This document shows, in pieces, positions 6,523 through 15,137 of a stretch of DNA of 20,465 nucleotides (the first letter of the stretch is position 1; every line of letters starts with the position of its first letter). The DNA is taken from NCBI GenBank assembly GCA_041628815.1, contig JBFKOL010000041.1:1-20465 (forward strand). Direction: 5' to 3'. The notes below the pieces were generated by a model that made no database searches, had not been told where the DNA came from, and worked only from the letters and a program-made list of their open reading frames with translations. The position numbers were made by a program, and so were the translations under genes. This DNA is from JBFKOL01 sp041628815 (GTDB lineage: Bacteria > Bacteroidota > Bacteroidia > Chitinophagales > Saprospiraceae).

Positions 6523-7578
6523 TTACAAGGCAAGTCTCAATCTTTCTCGCTGATAAAACTCTTTAAAGGAAATCATCCTTTGCGTTTCTTCATCCCACAG
6601 CTTATTTGCTGCAATCTTGAGGCTATCCCAGAATGTAACCACGTTGGCATATTGGGTGAGCAGGGGGTTTTCCTTCATGCACTTTTCGAGGTTGTAATTG
6701 GGTATACGGGCACTCAGATGATGGATGTGATGAATCCCGATATTCCCTGTAAGCCATTGTAAAACCTTTGGAAGCTTGTAATAGGTAGCGCCGCGAATCG
6801 AAGCGACGAGATAGTCCCAATTCTTTCTCCATCGCATGTAGCCATCTTCATGCTGATGTTGCACGTAGAAAAACCAGAATGCCACGCAGAAGAAAGTGAA
6901 TACGAGAATTAACTGTATGGATAAAAACTCCTTCCATCCAAGTAGAATGGCAAGTACTGTATATACTGCGGCAATCAACAAATTGTTCAGCAGCTGGCTT
7001 CTCTTCACTTTGTTCCAACCCTTTAGATGAAGCGATGGAAATCGATTGGAGAAAATAAAATACCATAGTGGAGCGAAAAAGAAAAGAACGATCGGATGGC
7101 GAAAGAGACGGTACCTAAACCTGCCCCATTTGCTCCGGCTTCGATATTCCTCGACGGTGATGAAATTGATATCACCAATATCTCTTTCTTCAAGCTGTCC
7201 CATATGGCCGTGGTGGTGGTTGTGGACTTTGGCCCAGTATCTAAAAGGAATCGTGCTGAAAAAGCTGCAGACATATCCAATCATTTTGTTCGCTGTTTTG
7301 GATCCCAAGAAAGATTGATGTCCACAGTCATGTTGGATGATAAAAATTCTAACAAGAAAAAAGACATTGACCAGGCCTATGGGTATTGTCAACCAAATCG
7401 ACCAGTCGAGGCTTAAATACATAAGCACCCAAAGTCCCACGAAGGGAAGAAAAGAAGTCACAATTTGAATTGCCGCCTTACGATGATCAGGCATCTGGTA
7501 TTGCTGGATGATTTGTTTCCAGTTCTTAAGTTTTTCTTTTATTTCCGCTTCTATTGCGGGTTGTGAAAATCGATGCAT
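6523..7578 (-). CDS. Membrane fatty acid desaturase
   Basis: This 351-residue integral membrane di-iron desaturase carries all three histidine boxes: HDCGH (83-87), HNHHH (119-123) and HHIHH (283-287). Hydrophobic segments fit two membrane-spanning pairs, at about 38-57 plus 62-81 and about 163-178 plus 200-238. The layout is that of acyl-lipid delta-12/omega-3-type desaturases, with the third box following 'WLTGNIGIHHIHHLSARIPNYNL'-like sequence (family pattern: boxes, then arginine-proline-asparagine-tyrosine). It introduces a double bond into membrane lipid acyl chains using O2 and an electron donor, and regiospecificity cannot be read. It begins 132 bp from the divergent DUF481 gene and heads a same-strand run with the Nudix gene. 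A role in adjusting membrane fluidity is a family-based inference. Confidence 0.9.
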   Translation of the reverse strand: MHRFSQPAIEAEIKEKLKNWKQIIQQYQMPDHRKAAIQIVTSFLPFVGLWVLMYLSLDWSIWLTIPIGLVNVFFLVRIFIIQHDCGHQSFLGSKTANKMIGYVCSFFSTIPFRYWAKVHNHHHGHMGQLEERDIGDINFITVEEYRSRSKWGRFRYRLFRHPIVLFFFAPLWYFIFSNRFPSLHLKGWNKVKRSQLLNNLLIAAVYTVLAILLGWKEFLSIQLILVFTFFCVAFWFFYVQHQHEDGYMRWRKNWDYLVASIRGATYYKLPKVLQWLTGNIGIHHIHHLSARIPNYNLEKCMKENPLLTQYANVVTFWDSLKIAANKLWDEETQRMISFKEFYQRERLRLAL

Positions 7579-7661
7579 TTAAAGAATTTTTATTTAGCGG
7601 AATGTAAAAGTATGAAATCGAGATGATAACTGGTTGATGGCTCGTCATATTGCGTAAAAAA

Positions 7662-7690
7662 TTGGACGAAAGCGTTCTGTGGTACATTTC
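7662..7690 (+). promoter_or_regulatory. Possible Bacteroidota promoter for the DUF481-like gene
   Basis: ATTGG provides a -33 TTG (7662-7664) and, 18 nt on, TACATTTC (7683-7690) matches TAnnTTTG at all but the last base. The element ends about 19 nt before ATG 7710. Spacing and position fit the Bacteroidota housekeeping promoter, but the -7 match is imperfect. Confidence 0.35.
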
Positions 7691-7709
7691 TTGTAATCAT
7701 TTATGAACA

Positions 7710-8468
7710 ATGAAGGGTCAGGCACTTTTCTTTATCATCATACTTATCCTTTCCGGGATCCGGCTTTCGTCGCAGGTAGTAAATATTGAAGCGATGAGAG
7801 ACAGCTGTGCTGTAGATTCGTTGTGTGGGAGAGTAAACCTCGACCTTAGTGCCAATCGCAACAGCATCAATGTTTTTACCATTTCTACAGGAGTGGATTT
7901 ATACTACAAGAAGGATAGTTCTTCGTGGCTTTTTATCTCTCAGTTCAAGTTGATACGGGCTGGTCAAATGAACTTTACCAATGAGACTTTTGCCCATATC
8001 AGGACTGACCGCGTCCTGAAAGAGCGAGTCAAATGGGAGGCCTTCTTTCAGATTCAGCGCAATGTACTAACCAACCTGGACTACAGGGCTCTGTTAGGTA
8101 CCGGTCCTCGCTTCAAGCTAACTGATTACAACAATGCACGGTTTTACTTTGGAAGCCTCTATATGATGGAACTGGATAAAACCAATACCCCGGAAGTCTC
8201 CAATTTCCATCACAGGTTGAGTTCTTATTTTTCATTCTCCTTATATCCTCAAAAGGATATCTCCTACGTTAGCACCACTTATTTACAGCCAAGAATTGAT
8301 CAATGGAACGACTATCGGATCCACACTGATAACCAGTTGGGTTTGGCCATCACGACACGGTTGAAATTGAATATCACCTTTTCGCTCTCTTACGATGCCG
8401 ATCCTCCATCAGGTATTCCTGGATTGACCTATTCTTTTATCAATGGTCTTTCTTATCATTTTGACTGA
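7710..8468 (+). CDS. DUF481-like outer-membrane beta-barrel protein
   Basis: This 252-residue protein has a signal peptide (about residues 1-22, MKGQALFFIIILILSG...SSQ). The rest alternates short amphipathic strands and turns, as in an outer-membrane barrel. The pattern '(L)DLSANRNSINVFTISTGVDLYYKKDSSSWLF', the later 'RALLGTGPRFKL' and the 'TTRLKLNITFSLSYDADPPSG' segment resemble DUF481 (YdiY-like, salt-induced outer-membrane) proteins. It ends 'GLSYHFD', with an aromatic near the C-terminus as in many barrels. Function is unknown; a transport or structural role is possible. It is the only plus-strand gene between 4487 and 11733. Its last 13 bp overlap the 3' end of the opposing VPS10/BNR gene, so the two transcripts run into each other. 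Confidence 0.7.
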   Translation: MKGQALFFIIILILSGIRLSSQVVNIEAMRDSCAVDSLCGRVNLDLSANRNSINVFTISTGVDLYYKKDSSSWLFISQFKLIRAGQMNFTNETFAHIRTDRVLKERVKWEAFFQIQRNVLTNLDYRALLGTGPRFKLTDYNNARFYFGSLYMMELDKTNTPEVSNFHHRLSSYFSFSLYPQKDISYVSTTYLQPRIDQWNDYRIHTDNQLGLAITTRLKLNITFSLSYDADPPSGIPGLTYSFINGLSYHFD

Positions 8469-11400
8469 ACGGTGAACGGCTTGAGATCGAGTCGCTGTAC
8501 CGACTTTGTCAACCTGGCAATCTCCATACGCTTAAAGAGATTCACTTTTCTTTCAAAATTTGCCACTGTATTCCTGATATCCTTCATCAATACTTCCTGA
8601 TTAGGCGTTTTGGGTTGCCAGGGTTGAAAAATGAGGCTGCTGGCTCTTGAAAGTTTATTCTGGAGGCTTTGAGGATCACGGTAGATGCCCTGGACATCTT
8701 CGCCAGACAGCATTTCATGGATCTCCCTGATCTTCATCGATGCAGAGTCTATCGCCATATGGATCAAATCTTGTTTTGGAATGTCTATATGATCTGCCAA
8801 CTCCCTGGCCAGTCGGACGCTTTCCTCAATGGTACGGACTTCGTCCATAATGGAAGTTGCCTTTTGGATTTCTTTTTCCAATTCCTCGATTAGATATGCC
8901 TTGTCCACCAGGTCTTGGTCTGCAATTTCTAAGCGCGGATCTTTAAGTACCGTAGCATTACCTTTTACCTGTACGTCATTGTAGGTCACCTGGATCAGAT
9001 ATTCTCCGGGGGGGACGGAAATGCCTCCTCGAGGAGCACTTTCCTTTTTAGGTTTGGGAGTGCCCGGCAACCGAAATCGGTTTTTATCCAATTCCCAGGC
9101 AATGCGGTTTAAACCTTCTTTTGGATTGGCATACAGTGTACGTATGATTTTACCCCGCATATCGAATATGTCAACCCTTACTTTTTTATCGAGTTCAAGT
9201 CCTTCGGCATTCTCCGGGGCCCTTTTGAGATAGTAGCTGATCAATGATCCGTAGGCTCGATTTTCGCCGTTGTACAATGCATCACCTATTTTTCCGTCCC
9301 TGTAACCAATGGACTCTCCTATGACCGCGGCATAGGTTGGGGGTATGTCGAAAAGATAGACATCATTAGCAAGAATATTGTTTCCTTCCTTGGCCAGGGC
9401 CCTCAATGGTCTGATATCGTCGAGTACCCAGAACGATCTCCCAAACGTAGCGATGACGAGGTCGTGATCACGAGGATGAATCACGAGATCCGAAGTAGGC
9501 ACAGTAGGATATCCACTGTTCCACTCGTGCCAGGATGTTGCATCATCAAAACTTACGTACAATCCGAACTCGGTACCCAAAAAGTGAAGACGGGGTTCCA
9601 ATGGATCTTGTTCGTGACAGAGGACAAATCCCCTTACATCATCTTCATCGACTACATTTTTCCAGGTTTTCCCCATGTCCTTTGTGCGGAACAGATACGG
9701 TTGCCAGTTGTTTCTCCTGTGATCATCGAGTACGGCAAATGCTTCGTTCTTATCGTGTTGTGAGGCATTGACTTGTGCCACCCAGGTATTTTCCGGGGCT
9801 CCTTCAAGTCCATTCGAAACATTGACCCAGGCCAGGCCACCATCTGTGCTCACATGGATCATGCCGTCGTCAGAACCAGCCCAAATGATTTGCTGATCCA
9901 GAGGGCTGGGATCGATCGAGATAATGGTGGTATGGAATTCAGCGCCGGTTACATCAAAGGTAAGGCCTCCGGATCTGAGAAATTTTTGCTTTGCGGGATC
10001 GTTGGTTGTAAGATCAGGTGAGATGATTTCCCAGGACGCCCCGTGATCCCTTGACCGGTGAATATACTGGCTGCCGTAGTAAATAGTTTTCTGGTCTACA
10101 GGATCTATTCCGATACCGGCGTTCCAGTTGAATCTAAGGTACTCACCATCCGGGTGAATGGGCCTGACGGGCTGTAGTTGACCCGATGGACGATGGTAGC
10201 GCACCAGGTTGCCTGCCTGCCCCATGGCATATCCGTAAGCCGGATCGAGAGGGTCAGGGACCACATCGAAGCCGTCCCCCACGCTGAGACGCTGCCAATA
10301 CATGTTTCGTATTCCTCCCTTGAACCATGTTTGACTCGGTCCCATCCAGCTACCGTTATCCTGTAGTCCACCTGTAATATTGTAAGGAATCTCATTATCG
10401 ACCCTGACGTGATAAAACTGCCCCAACGGTAAATTGTCCGCAAACCACCAGTTCTTACCCCTGTCGTGGGTAATGTTCAGTCCGCCGTCATGACCGATCA
10501 TGATGAAGTCGGGATCTTCGGGATGCATCCAGAAGGCATGGTGATCCGTGTGAATCTTATTCCCTGGAGCAAACATATTCCACGTCCGTCCACCGTCTTG
10601 CGAGACGGTGACTGTTGACGCGATGGAGTACAACCTGTTTTCGTTTCTTGTGTCGGCGTATATATCTGCGTAGTAGAATGGCCTGTCACCAATAAGGGCA
10701 TCCTTGGGCTTGGACCTTCTTGACCATGTATACCCACCATCCATTGAGGCAAATATGGCGTTGTCATCCGATTCAATATAGGCATAAGCGATATTCCCGT
10801 CAACCGGTGAATAGGCCAGTCCTATACGTCCGAGATCTCCTTTAGGCAAGCCATCGTCGCTCGTGAGCCTCTTCCAGGACAGGCCACCGTCTGATGAAAG
10901 GTATATAGATGATCCAGGTCCTCCGGATTTGAAAAACCAGGGCCATCTTCGGTGCTCCCACAGGGCTGCTAACAGGAGATTCGGATTCTCGGGATGTGCC
11001 ACAAGGTCGGCCACACCTGTCCGGTCGTTTACAAAAAGCACCTTTTCCCAGCTCTTACCGCCATTTACAGACCGGTATATGCCTCGATGCTCGCTTTCCC
11101 CCCAAGTAGCACCGGAAACGCCTGCAATAACGATATCGGGATTATCCGGATGAACGATCACCCTGTGTATCTGTCGGGACAATTCTAGGCCAAGGTGTGT
11201 CCAGCTCTTACCGCCATCGATGGTTTTGTACATGCCCAGGCCACTGTTCTGACTGTTCCTCGGATTTCCCTCGCCAGTACCTACGTACATGATGTCCGGG
11301 TTTTTCTGATAAATTTCGATATCTCCGATGGATGCGGCATCTTCATCGTCAAAGATGGGGGTCCATGTGTGACCGGCATTCTTTGATTGCCAGACACCAC

Positions 11401-11590
11401 CGGCAGCAGTGCCAATAAAGATGATGTCGGTATCTTTCAAAACGACATCAATCGATGTTACTCTGCCGCTCATACCAGCGGGGCCGATATTGCGGGGTGC
11501 AATATTTTGGAAAATCTCCATATCAAATTCCTGGCCATAACTTGCGAATGACAAACTCGCAAGGACCATCGTGGAAATCCAGTTTCTCAT
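8456..11590 (-). CDS. VPS10/sortilin-type BNR-repeat exported protein
   Basis: The protein has 1044 residues from ATG 11590, chosen because it opens a clear signal peptide (MRNWISTMVLASLSFASYGQ); the frame reaches back to 11623. The N-terminal two-thirds is beta-propeller with about ten Asp-box (SxDxGxTW) repeats: SKNAGHTW (69-76), TIDGGKSW (123-130), SVNGGKSW (174-181), then SSDGGLSW, SMDGGYTW, SQDGGRTW, SRDHGASW, STDGGLAW, TKDMGKTW and weaker copies. This is the sortilin/VPS10-like architecture widespread in Bacteroidota. A FlgD-like beta segment follows ('VRVDIFDMRGKIIRTL', 'PPGEYLIQVTY'), then a helical C-terminal region of about 150 residues. No T9SS sorting domain is seen. The role is unknown: these proteins are often called glycosyl hydrolases, but no catalytic site is evident here. 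It overlaps the DUF481-like gene tail-to-tail by 13 bp and is divergent from the Gfo/Idh/MocA gene. Confidence 0.85.
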   Translation of the reverse strand: MRNWISTMVLASLSFASYGQEFDMEIFQNIAPRNIGPAGMSGRVTSIDVVLKDTDIIFIGTAAGGVWQSKNAGHTWTPIFDDEDAASIGDIEIYQKNPDIMYVGTGEGNPRNSQNSGLGMYKTIDGGKSWTHLGLELSRQIHRVIVHPDNPDIVIAGVSGATWGESEHRGIYRSVNGGKSWEKVLFVNDRTGVADLVAHPENPNLLLAALWEHRRWPWFFKSGGPGSSIYLSSDGGLSWKRLTSDDGLPKGDLGRIGLAYSPVDGNIAYAYIESDDNAIFASMDGGYTWSRRSKPKDALIGDRPFYYADIYADTRNENRLYSIASTVTVSQDGGRTWNMFAPGNKIHTDHHAFWMHPEDPDFIMIGHDGGLNITHDRGKNWWFADNLPLGQFYHVRVDNEIPYNITGGLQDNGSWMGPSQTWFKGGIRNMYWQRLSVGDGFDVVPDPLDPAYGYAMGQAGNLVRYHRPSGQLQPVRPIHPDGEYLRFNWNAGIGIDPVDQKTIYYGSQYIHRSRDHGASWEIISPDLTTNDPAKQKFLRSGGLTFDVTGAEFHTTIISIDPSPLDQQIIWAGSDDGMIHVSTDGGLAWVNVSNGLEGAPENTWVAQVNASQHDKNEAFAVLDDHRRNNWQPYLFRTKDMGKTWKNVVDEDDVRGFVLCHEQDPLEPRLHFLGTEFGLYVSFDDATSWHEWNSGYPTVPTSDLVIHPRDHDLVIATFGRSFWVLDDIRPLRALAKEGNNILANDVYLFDIPPTYAAVIGESIGYRDGKIGDALYNGENRAYGSLISYYLKRAPENAEGLELDKKVRVDIFDMRGKIIRTLYANPKEGLNRIAWELDKNRFRLPGTPKPKKESAPRGGISVPPGEYLIQVTYNDVQVKGNATVLKDPRLEIADQDLVDKAYLIEELEKEIQKATSIMDEVRTIEESVRLARELADHIDIPKQDLIHMAIDSASMKIREIHEMLSGEDVQGIYRDPQSLQNKLSRASSLIFQPWQPKTPNQEVLMKDIRNTVANFERKVNLFKRMEIARLTKSVQRLDLKPFTVQSK

Positions 11591-11732
11591 CTTTGATTTT
11601 TTTGTGGCATACAATTTACCCAATAATGATCAGTTCACTGTGCCTTTGCCATGGGAGTTTAAAGGTCTAATCAAAGTCCGAAAGTTGTAAAAAGTACTTA
11701 CCTTTTTGCAAAAACCTAAACAATTACGAACT

Positions 11733-12821
11733 ATGACTACGGGAAGAAGAGGGTTCATCATGTCTGCAGGTGTGGCAATTGCTGGAGCATTGCTGAATCG
11801 ATGTAAAAATATCACGAATCCACAGCCTCAAAAAAAGCTTGGTGTGGCATTGGTGGGTTTGGGAAATTACAGCACCAACTTGCTGGCACCGGCCATGGAA
11901 CACACACAATTTTGCGAATTACGGGGTATTGTAACTGGCACTCCGTCAAAAATAGAAAGATGGCAACGGCAATATGGCATCCCTGATGGGAATGTTTACA
12001 ACTACGATACCATGTATCGCATGGCCGATAACGATGACATCGATGTAGTTTACATTGTAGTCCCTACTGCTTTGCATTCAAAATATGCGGTCATAGCCGC
12101 AGAAGCAGGCAAACATGTTTGGTGTGAAAAACCTATGGCCTATACGGAGCAGCAATGTCTCGACATCATAAGCGCTTGTCAGGAGAACCAGGTGCGCCTG
12201 GCCATTGGTTACAGGATGCTTCACGAACCCAATACGATCAAAGCCAATGGTTTTGCTACAAGCAGGCCGTTCGGGCCCATTACTGCCATTGAAGCCAATG
12301 CAGGATACCGTGGTGGAGGCGGCACCGGTTGGCGATTTGTTAAGGAAATGGGTGGGGGCGCCATGTACGACATGGGTGTTTACACAGTCAATGGCTTAAG
12401 GCACGCCTTAAACGAAGAACCCGTACGGGTTGTTTCCGCCCGGCATGTCATCGACCGCCCCGAACTCTTCAAAGAGGTCGATGAGACTACGGAATATGTT
12501 CTTGAGTTCCCTTCCGGAATAACGGCTAACGGATGGACGAGTGTAGGAAACAACAAAAACTTCATGCGTATCACTTGCGAGCGCGGGTGGTATCAGCTCG
12601 AGCCTATGCAGGCATATTCAGGTGTTACAGGTACCACCAGCAGTGGCGAAGTTTGGCCTCCGATCAAGGGAATGCAACAGACCCTGCAGATGGATGATGA
12701 TGCCCTGGCCATTATGAATGGCACCCCTATGATCGCTCCGGGCGAGGATGGCATGAGGGATATCAAGATTATAGAGGCGATCTTTGAATCTGCCGCCACC
12801 GGTCAAAGCGTATCGCTGTAG
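11733..12821 (+). CDS. Tat-exported Gfo/Idh/MocA-family oxidoreductase
   Basis: The protein has 362 residues from ATG 11733. This start places a twin-arginine motif at residues 3-10 (TGRRGFIM) ahead of a hydrophobic stretch (SAGVAIAGALL), so it should be exported folded with its NAD(P) cofactor. The Rossmann opening is VALVGLGNYS (38-47). The family EKP motif is at 132-134 (CEKPMA), and the C-terminal domain has GGGAMYDMGVYTVNGLRH (207-224), with Asp213 and Tyr217 as likely active-site residues. Closest relatives in layout are glucose-fructose oxidoreductase and the secreted Gfo/Idh/MocA enzymes that oxidise glycosides at C3. Cys24 (LNRC) does not make a good lipobox. Its stop is 11 bp from the convergent amidohydrolase stop. 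A partnership with the DUF1080 and ThuA lipoproteins is inference. Confidence 0.86.
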   Translation: MTTGRRGFIMSAGVAIAGALLNRCKNITNPQPQKKLGVALVGLGNYSTNLLAPAMEHTQFCELRGIVTGTPSKIERWQRQYGIPDGNVYNYDTMYRMADNDDIDVVYIVVPTALHSKYAVIAAEAGKHVWCEKPMAYTEQQCLDIISACQENQVRLAIGYRMLHEPNTIKANGFATSRPFGPITAIEANAGYRGGGGTGWRFVKEMGGGAMYDMGVYTVNGLRHALNEEPVRVVSARHVIDRPELFKEVDETTEYVLEFPSGITANGWTSVGNNKNFMRITCERGWYQLEPMQAYSGVTGTTSSGEVWPPIKGMQQTLQMDDDALAIMNGTPMIAPGEDGMRDIKIIEAIFESAATGQSVSL

Positions 12822-12832
12822 AAGGGGCGCAT

Positions 12833-14563
12833 TTAATATACCTTTTTGCCTTCCAGGAAGACTGCGATAACTTCGATTCTGTGCACGTTGTCCGGATTGT
12901 AATTCAGGGGATTTCGCCCCAATATTACGAGATCGGCCCTTTTGCCTTCTTCCAGGGACCCTATTTCTTTTTCAGCATGCATTTGCCAGGCAGGATAGAT
13001 GGTCACCGCCTTGATGGCTTCACGGATATCGATCCTTTCGTTCAGTCCCAAGACTTTGCCCGACATGGTTTTTCGCGTGACAGCAGTCCGGATGGCCAAA
13101 AGTGGATCAGGTGGATACATGGGAGAATCGTTGTGCAATGAAACTTTGTGACCAGCTTTCAAAGCAGAATTGACGGCCATCATCCTTTGGGCTCTTTCGA
13201 TGCCAATGATCGAAGCAGACAGCGAATCACCATAATAATAGATGTGGTTGATGTGAAAACTGGGTGTCAGTCCCAACGATTGCATTTTTCTGAGCTGTTG
13301 AGGAGTTGCCAGAGCCATGTGTTCAAGCCGGTATCTATGTTCCTTTTTGGGACTAATGCGGAGAACGTTGTTAAAGGCAGTGAGTGCATGTTCTACGGCA
13401 CTGTCTCCCTGGCTGTGAGCAGCAATTTGCCAACCCCGTGTATGGGCCTGGAAAAACAAGTTCTGGTAAGCGGGTGATGGATACATCGTATGTCCATGAC
13501 TTCCTTCGGGAATACCGAGCATATCCTGGTTAAGAGAGCTTGTCAGGTAAGGCTCCCTGATGAGCATGCTGCCGGTATAGGGCGAACCGTCTATCCAGTA
13601 TTTTTGACCAAGTTCTCGAAAAAACCAATTGTCTGTTCTCCTGATCGTATCATTCAACGAAGGCAGCCCTACCCTGTAATAGAACAACCTGACCTGTGGG
13701 TCTTTGTCGGCACTCAATTCCTCGCAGATACCTATGACATCCCGGTTGGGATAAACTTCGGGAAAGATTCCCGGTGCTCCAATCGTAGTTATTCCCTTAG
13801 AGTTGTAAACACTGTAGTATCGTTGAATTTCATTTTTGACATCAAATTTCGACTTGGTTTCAAATGTCCTGATAAACGGTATGACCGTTGCCGACTCTGT
13901 GACCATTCCCGTCAGTTCTCCTTTGTCATTTTTGACATAAGAACCGCCACCTGGAGGATCCGGTGTGTCATTCGTGATTCCGGCCAATTCCAGCGCCATC
14001 GTATTGAAATAGTGGGTGTGTTGGCTTTGCATCATTACCCAAATGGGATGCTGGTCTGAAATCTCACTGTCGAGGTATTCTCGGGATAGAGGCTGTGCTC
14101 CTCTCAAGGACATGAAGTCCCAGCCAAAGGCGAGGATCCATTCTCCTTTCGGTGTAGACTGGGCAGCAGCTTTCAATTTGTTCAAAGCCCTGGCTGCAGT
14201 CCTGTTCGTGCTTCCACTTACATCCACCCAATTGCTCAACGCAGCACTAAGCACAGGATGGGTATGTGGCTCGATGAATCCGGGCATAATGGTGCGCCCG
14301 TTCAGGTCGATGACTTCCGTTGAACCATTTGCCAATGATTCGAATGCATCACCATTACCTACCTTCATCACCCGACCGTCCCGAATGGCCAGGAATTCAC
14401 CGGTAGAAAAATCCTCATCAACAGTGATAATGATACCGTTGTGAAAAATCAGGTCAGCCTCTTGTTGACTGATGACACGCAATGGTATCCATAGAAGAGT
14501 GATGCCTATTAAATATTGCTGCAAGAGTGGTAACAGCACCTGGAAAACCGATTCGATTCTCAT
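12833..14563 (-). CDS. YtcJ-type amidohydrolase (amidohydrolase family 3), exported
   Basis: The protein has 576 residues from ATG 14563; a TTG at 14572 would add three. The N-terminus (about 1-33, ending LRVISQQ) is hydrophobic and looks like a signal peptide or anchor. Metal-site motifs are complete: PGFIEPHTHP with His100 and His102, the KYWIDGSPYTGS block (321-332), His383 in AAHSQGDS, His415 in YRLEHM and Asp479 in SLHNDSPM. The end 'IGSLEEGKRADLVIL' (about 541-555) is the classic amidohydrolase beta-sandwich closure. Family members hydrolyse amide or related bonds in small molecules; substrate unknown. It is convergent with the oxidoreductase gene, and the next upstream same-strand gene is the split metallopeptidase, beyond a gap of about 570 bp, so it probably has its own promoter. 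Confidence 0.87.
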   Translation of the reverse strand: MRIESVFQVLLPLLQQYLIGITLLWIPLRVISQQEADLIFHNGIIITVDEDFSTGEFLAIRDGRVMKVGNGDAFESLANGSTEVIDLNGRTIMPGFIEPHTHPVLSAALSNWVDVSGSTNRTAARALNKLKAAAQSTPKGEWILAFGWDFMSLRGAQPLSREYLDSEISDQHPIWVMMQSQHTHYFNTMALELAGITNDTPDPPGGGSYVKNDKGELTGMVTESATVIPFIRTFETKSKFDVKNEIQRYYSVYNSKGITTIGAPGIFPEVYPNRDVIGICEELSADKDPQVRLFYYRVGLPSLNDTIRRTDNWFFRELGQKYWIDGSPYTGSMLIREPYLTSSLNQDMLGIPEGSHGHTMYPSPAYQNLFFQAHTRGWQIAAHSQGDSAVEHALTAFNNVLRISPKKEHRYRLEHMALATPQQLRKMQSLGLTPSFHINHIYYYGDSLSASIIGIERAQRMMAVNSALKAGHKVSLHNDSPMYPPDPLLAIRTAVTRKTMSGKVLGLNERIDIREAIKAVTIYPAWQMHAEKEIGSLEEGKRADLVILGRNPLNYNPDNVHRIEVIAVFLEGKKVY

Positions 14564-15041
14564 ATCAACCAATGTACTGGGTCAAGACTTCTTAGTGGTT
14601 ATGCGCAAAAATACGATGGATCCTTGATTCCCATCCATGGCTTAACCCGACTTTTAATGGATGACGGCTTTTTCTGTAGCTCCTGTCGCTCAGAAAAACC
14701 CGGACCAATCAGTTGGTGGACAACGAACCGGTTGACTCGGTAGGGCCGTTCAAGACCGCACTGAGGTGGGCCTGAAGAGTGAGGCCATTACACCCCTGTT
14801 TACCTCAACCCCGATTTGATTGGGATCTGGTGAAGGCAGCAAGCTCAGGGTATCCCCAGTATTTTATCCGTACTTACCCGGTTTTTTTAAAAAATGATGG
14901 CATGAAAGTGTCCGGTGGCAGGAAAATTGCGTTCTGGTGATTTACATAAACTCATTAAAATTGGACGAAGAGTACAGTCACATTAGATAAATACATTAAA
15001 AATATTTGTTATATTTAAAACATTGAAAATTAATATATTCC

Positions 15042-15125
15042 ATGAGCCGATTCTTGATAAAACTTTGGGATCAATTTATGACCCTTGTCATTCTGTGCAT
15101 CATTTTCATGCACATAAAGAAGTGA
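15042..15125 (+). CDS. Possible 27-residue single-pass membrane small protein
   Basis: An ATG at 15042 opens a 27-codon frame ending in TGA at 15123-15125. The product starts MSRFLIKLWDQ and contains a continuous hydrophobic run (FMTLVILCIIFMHI) followed by KK, the pattern of a small single-pass membrane protein. It follows an AT-rich stretch of about 100 bp that could carry a promoter, with TATATTTA at about 15010-15017 resembling a -7 element. It ends 9 nt before the downstream end of the metallopeptidase remnant, tail-to-tail. Against it: short AT-rich frames of this kind arise by chance, and its 3' half coincides with a hairpin. Confidence 0.22.
   Translation: MSRFLIKLWDQFMTLVILCIIFMHIKK
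15094..15114. terminator. Hairpin downstream of the split metallopeptidase gene
   Basis: Perfect 7-bp arms TGTGCAT (15094-15100) and ATGCACA (15108-15114) flank a 7-nt loop. On the minus strand it begins about 20 nt after the paired TAATAA stops of the metallopeptidase frame, where a terminator is expected, but no T tract follows. Its place fits the end of the long frame rather than the internal TGA. Confidence 0.3.
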
Positions 15126-15137
15126 TTGCACCTCTTA

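Larger units (their letters stand above)
14564..15137. other. Gene-poor interval between amidohydrolase and metallopeptidase
   Basis: The interval is about 570 bp. The left 380 bp has no frame of useful length. A plus-strand frame of about 50 codons ending with TGA at 14940 (ends GGRKIAFW) has protein-like composition but no ATG near its beginning and no recognised family, so it may be a remnant or chance. After about 14940 the base composition becomes strongly AT-rich (14940-15040), as in a promoter region. The right end holds a 27-codon hydrophobic small ORF (15042-15125) and a 7-bp hairpin (15094-15114), listed separately. An A/T palindrome (TTTTTTTAAAAAA) is near 14882-14894. Confidence 0.5.

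Noticed and set aside
13490..14059. 189-codon plus-strand frame
   Set aside because: It lies entirely antisense to the well-supported amidohydrolase and shows no family motif; it is a shadow frame.
7658..14969. Shared 13-mer AAAATTGGACGAA at 7658-7670 and 14957-14969, as a regulon motif
   Set aside because: A few exact 13-base matches are expected by chance in 20 kb. The second copy lacks a -7 element at the spacing seen at the first.
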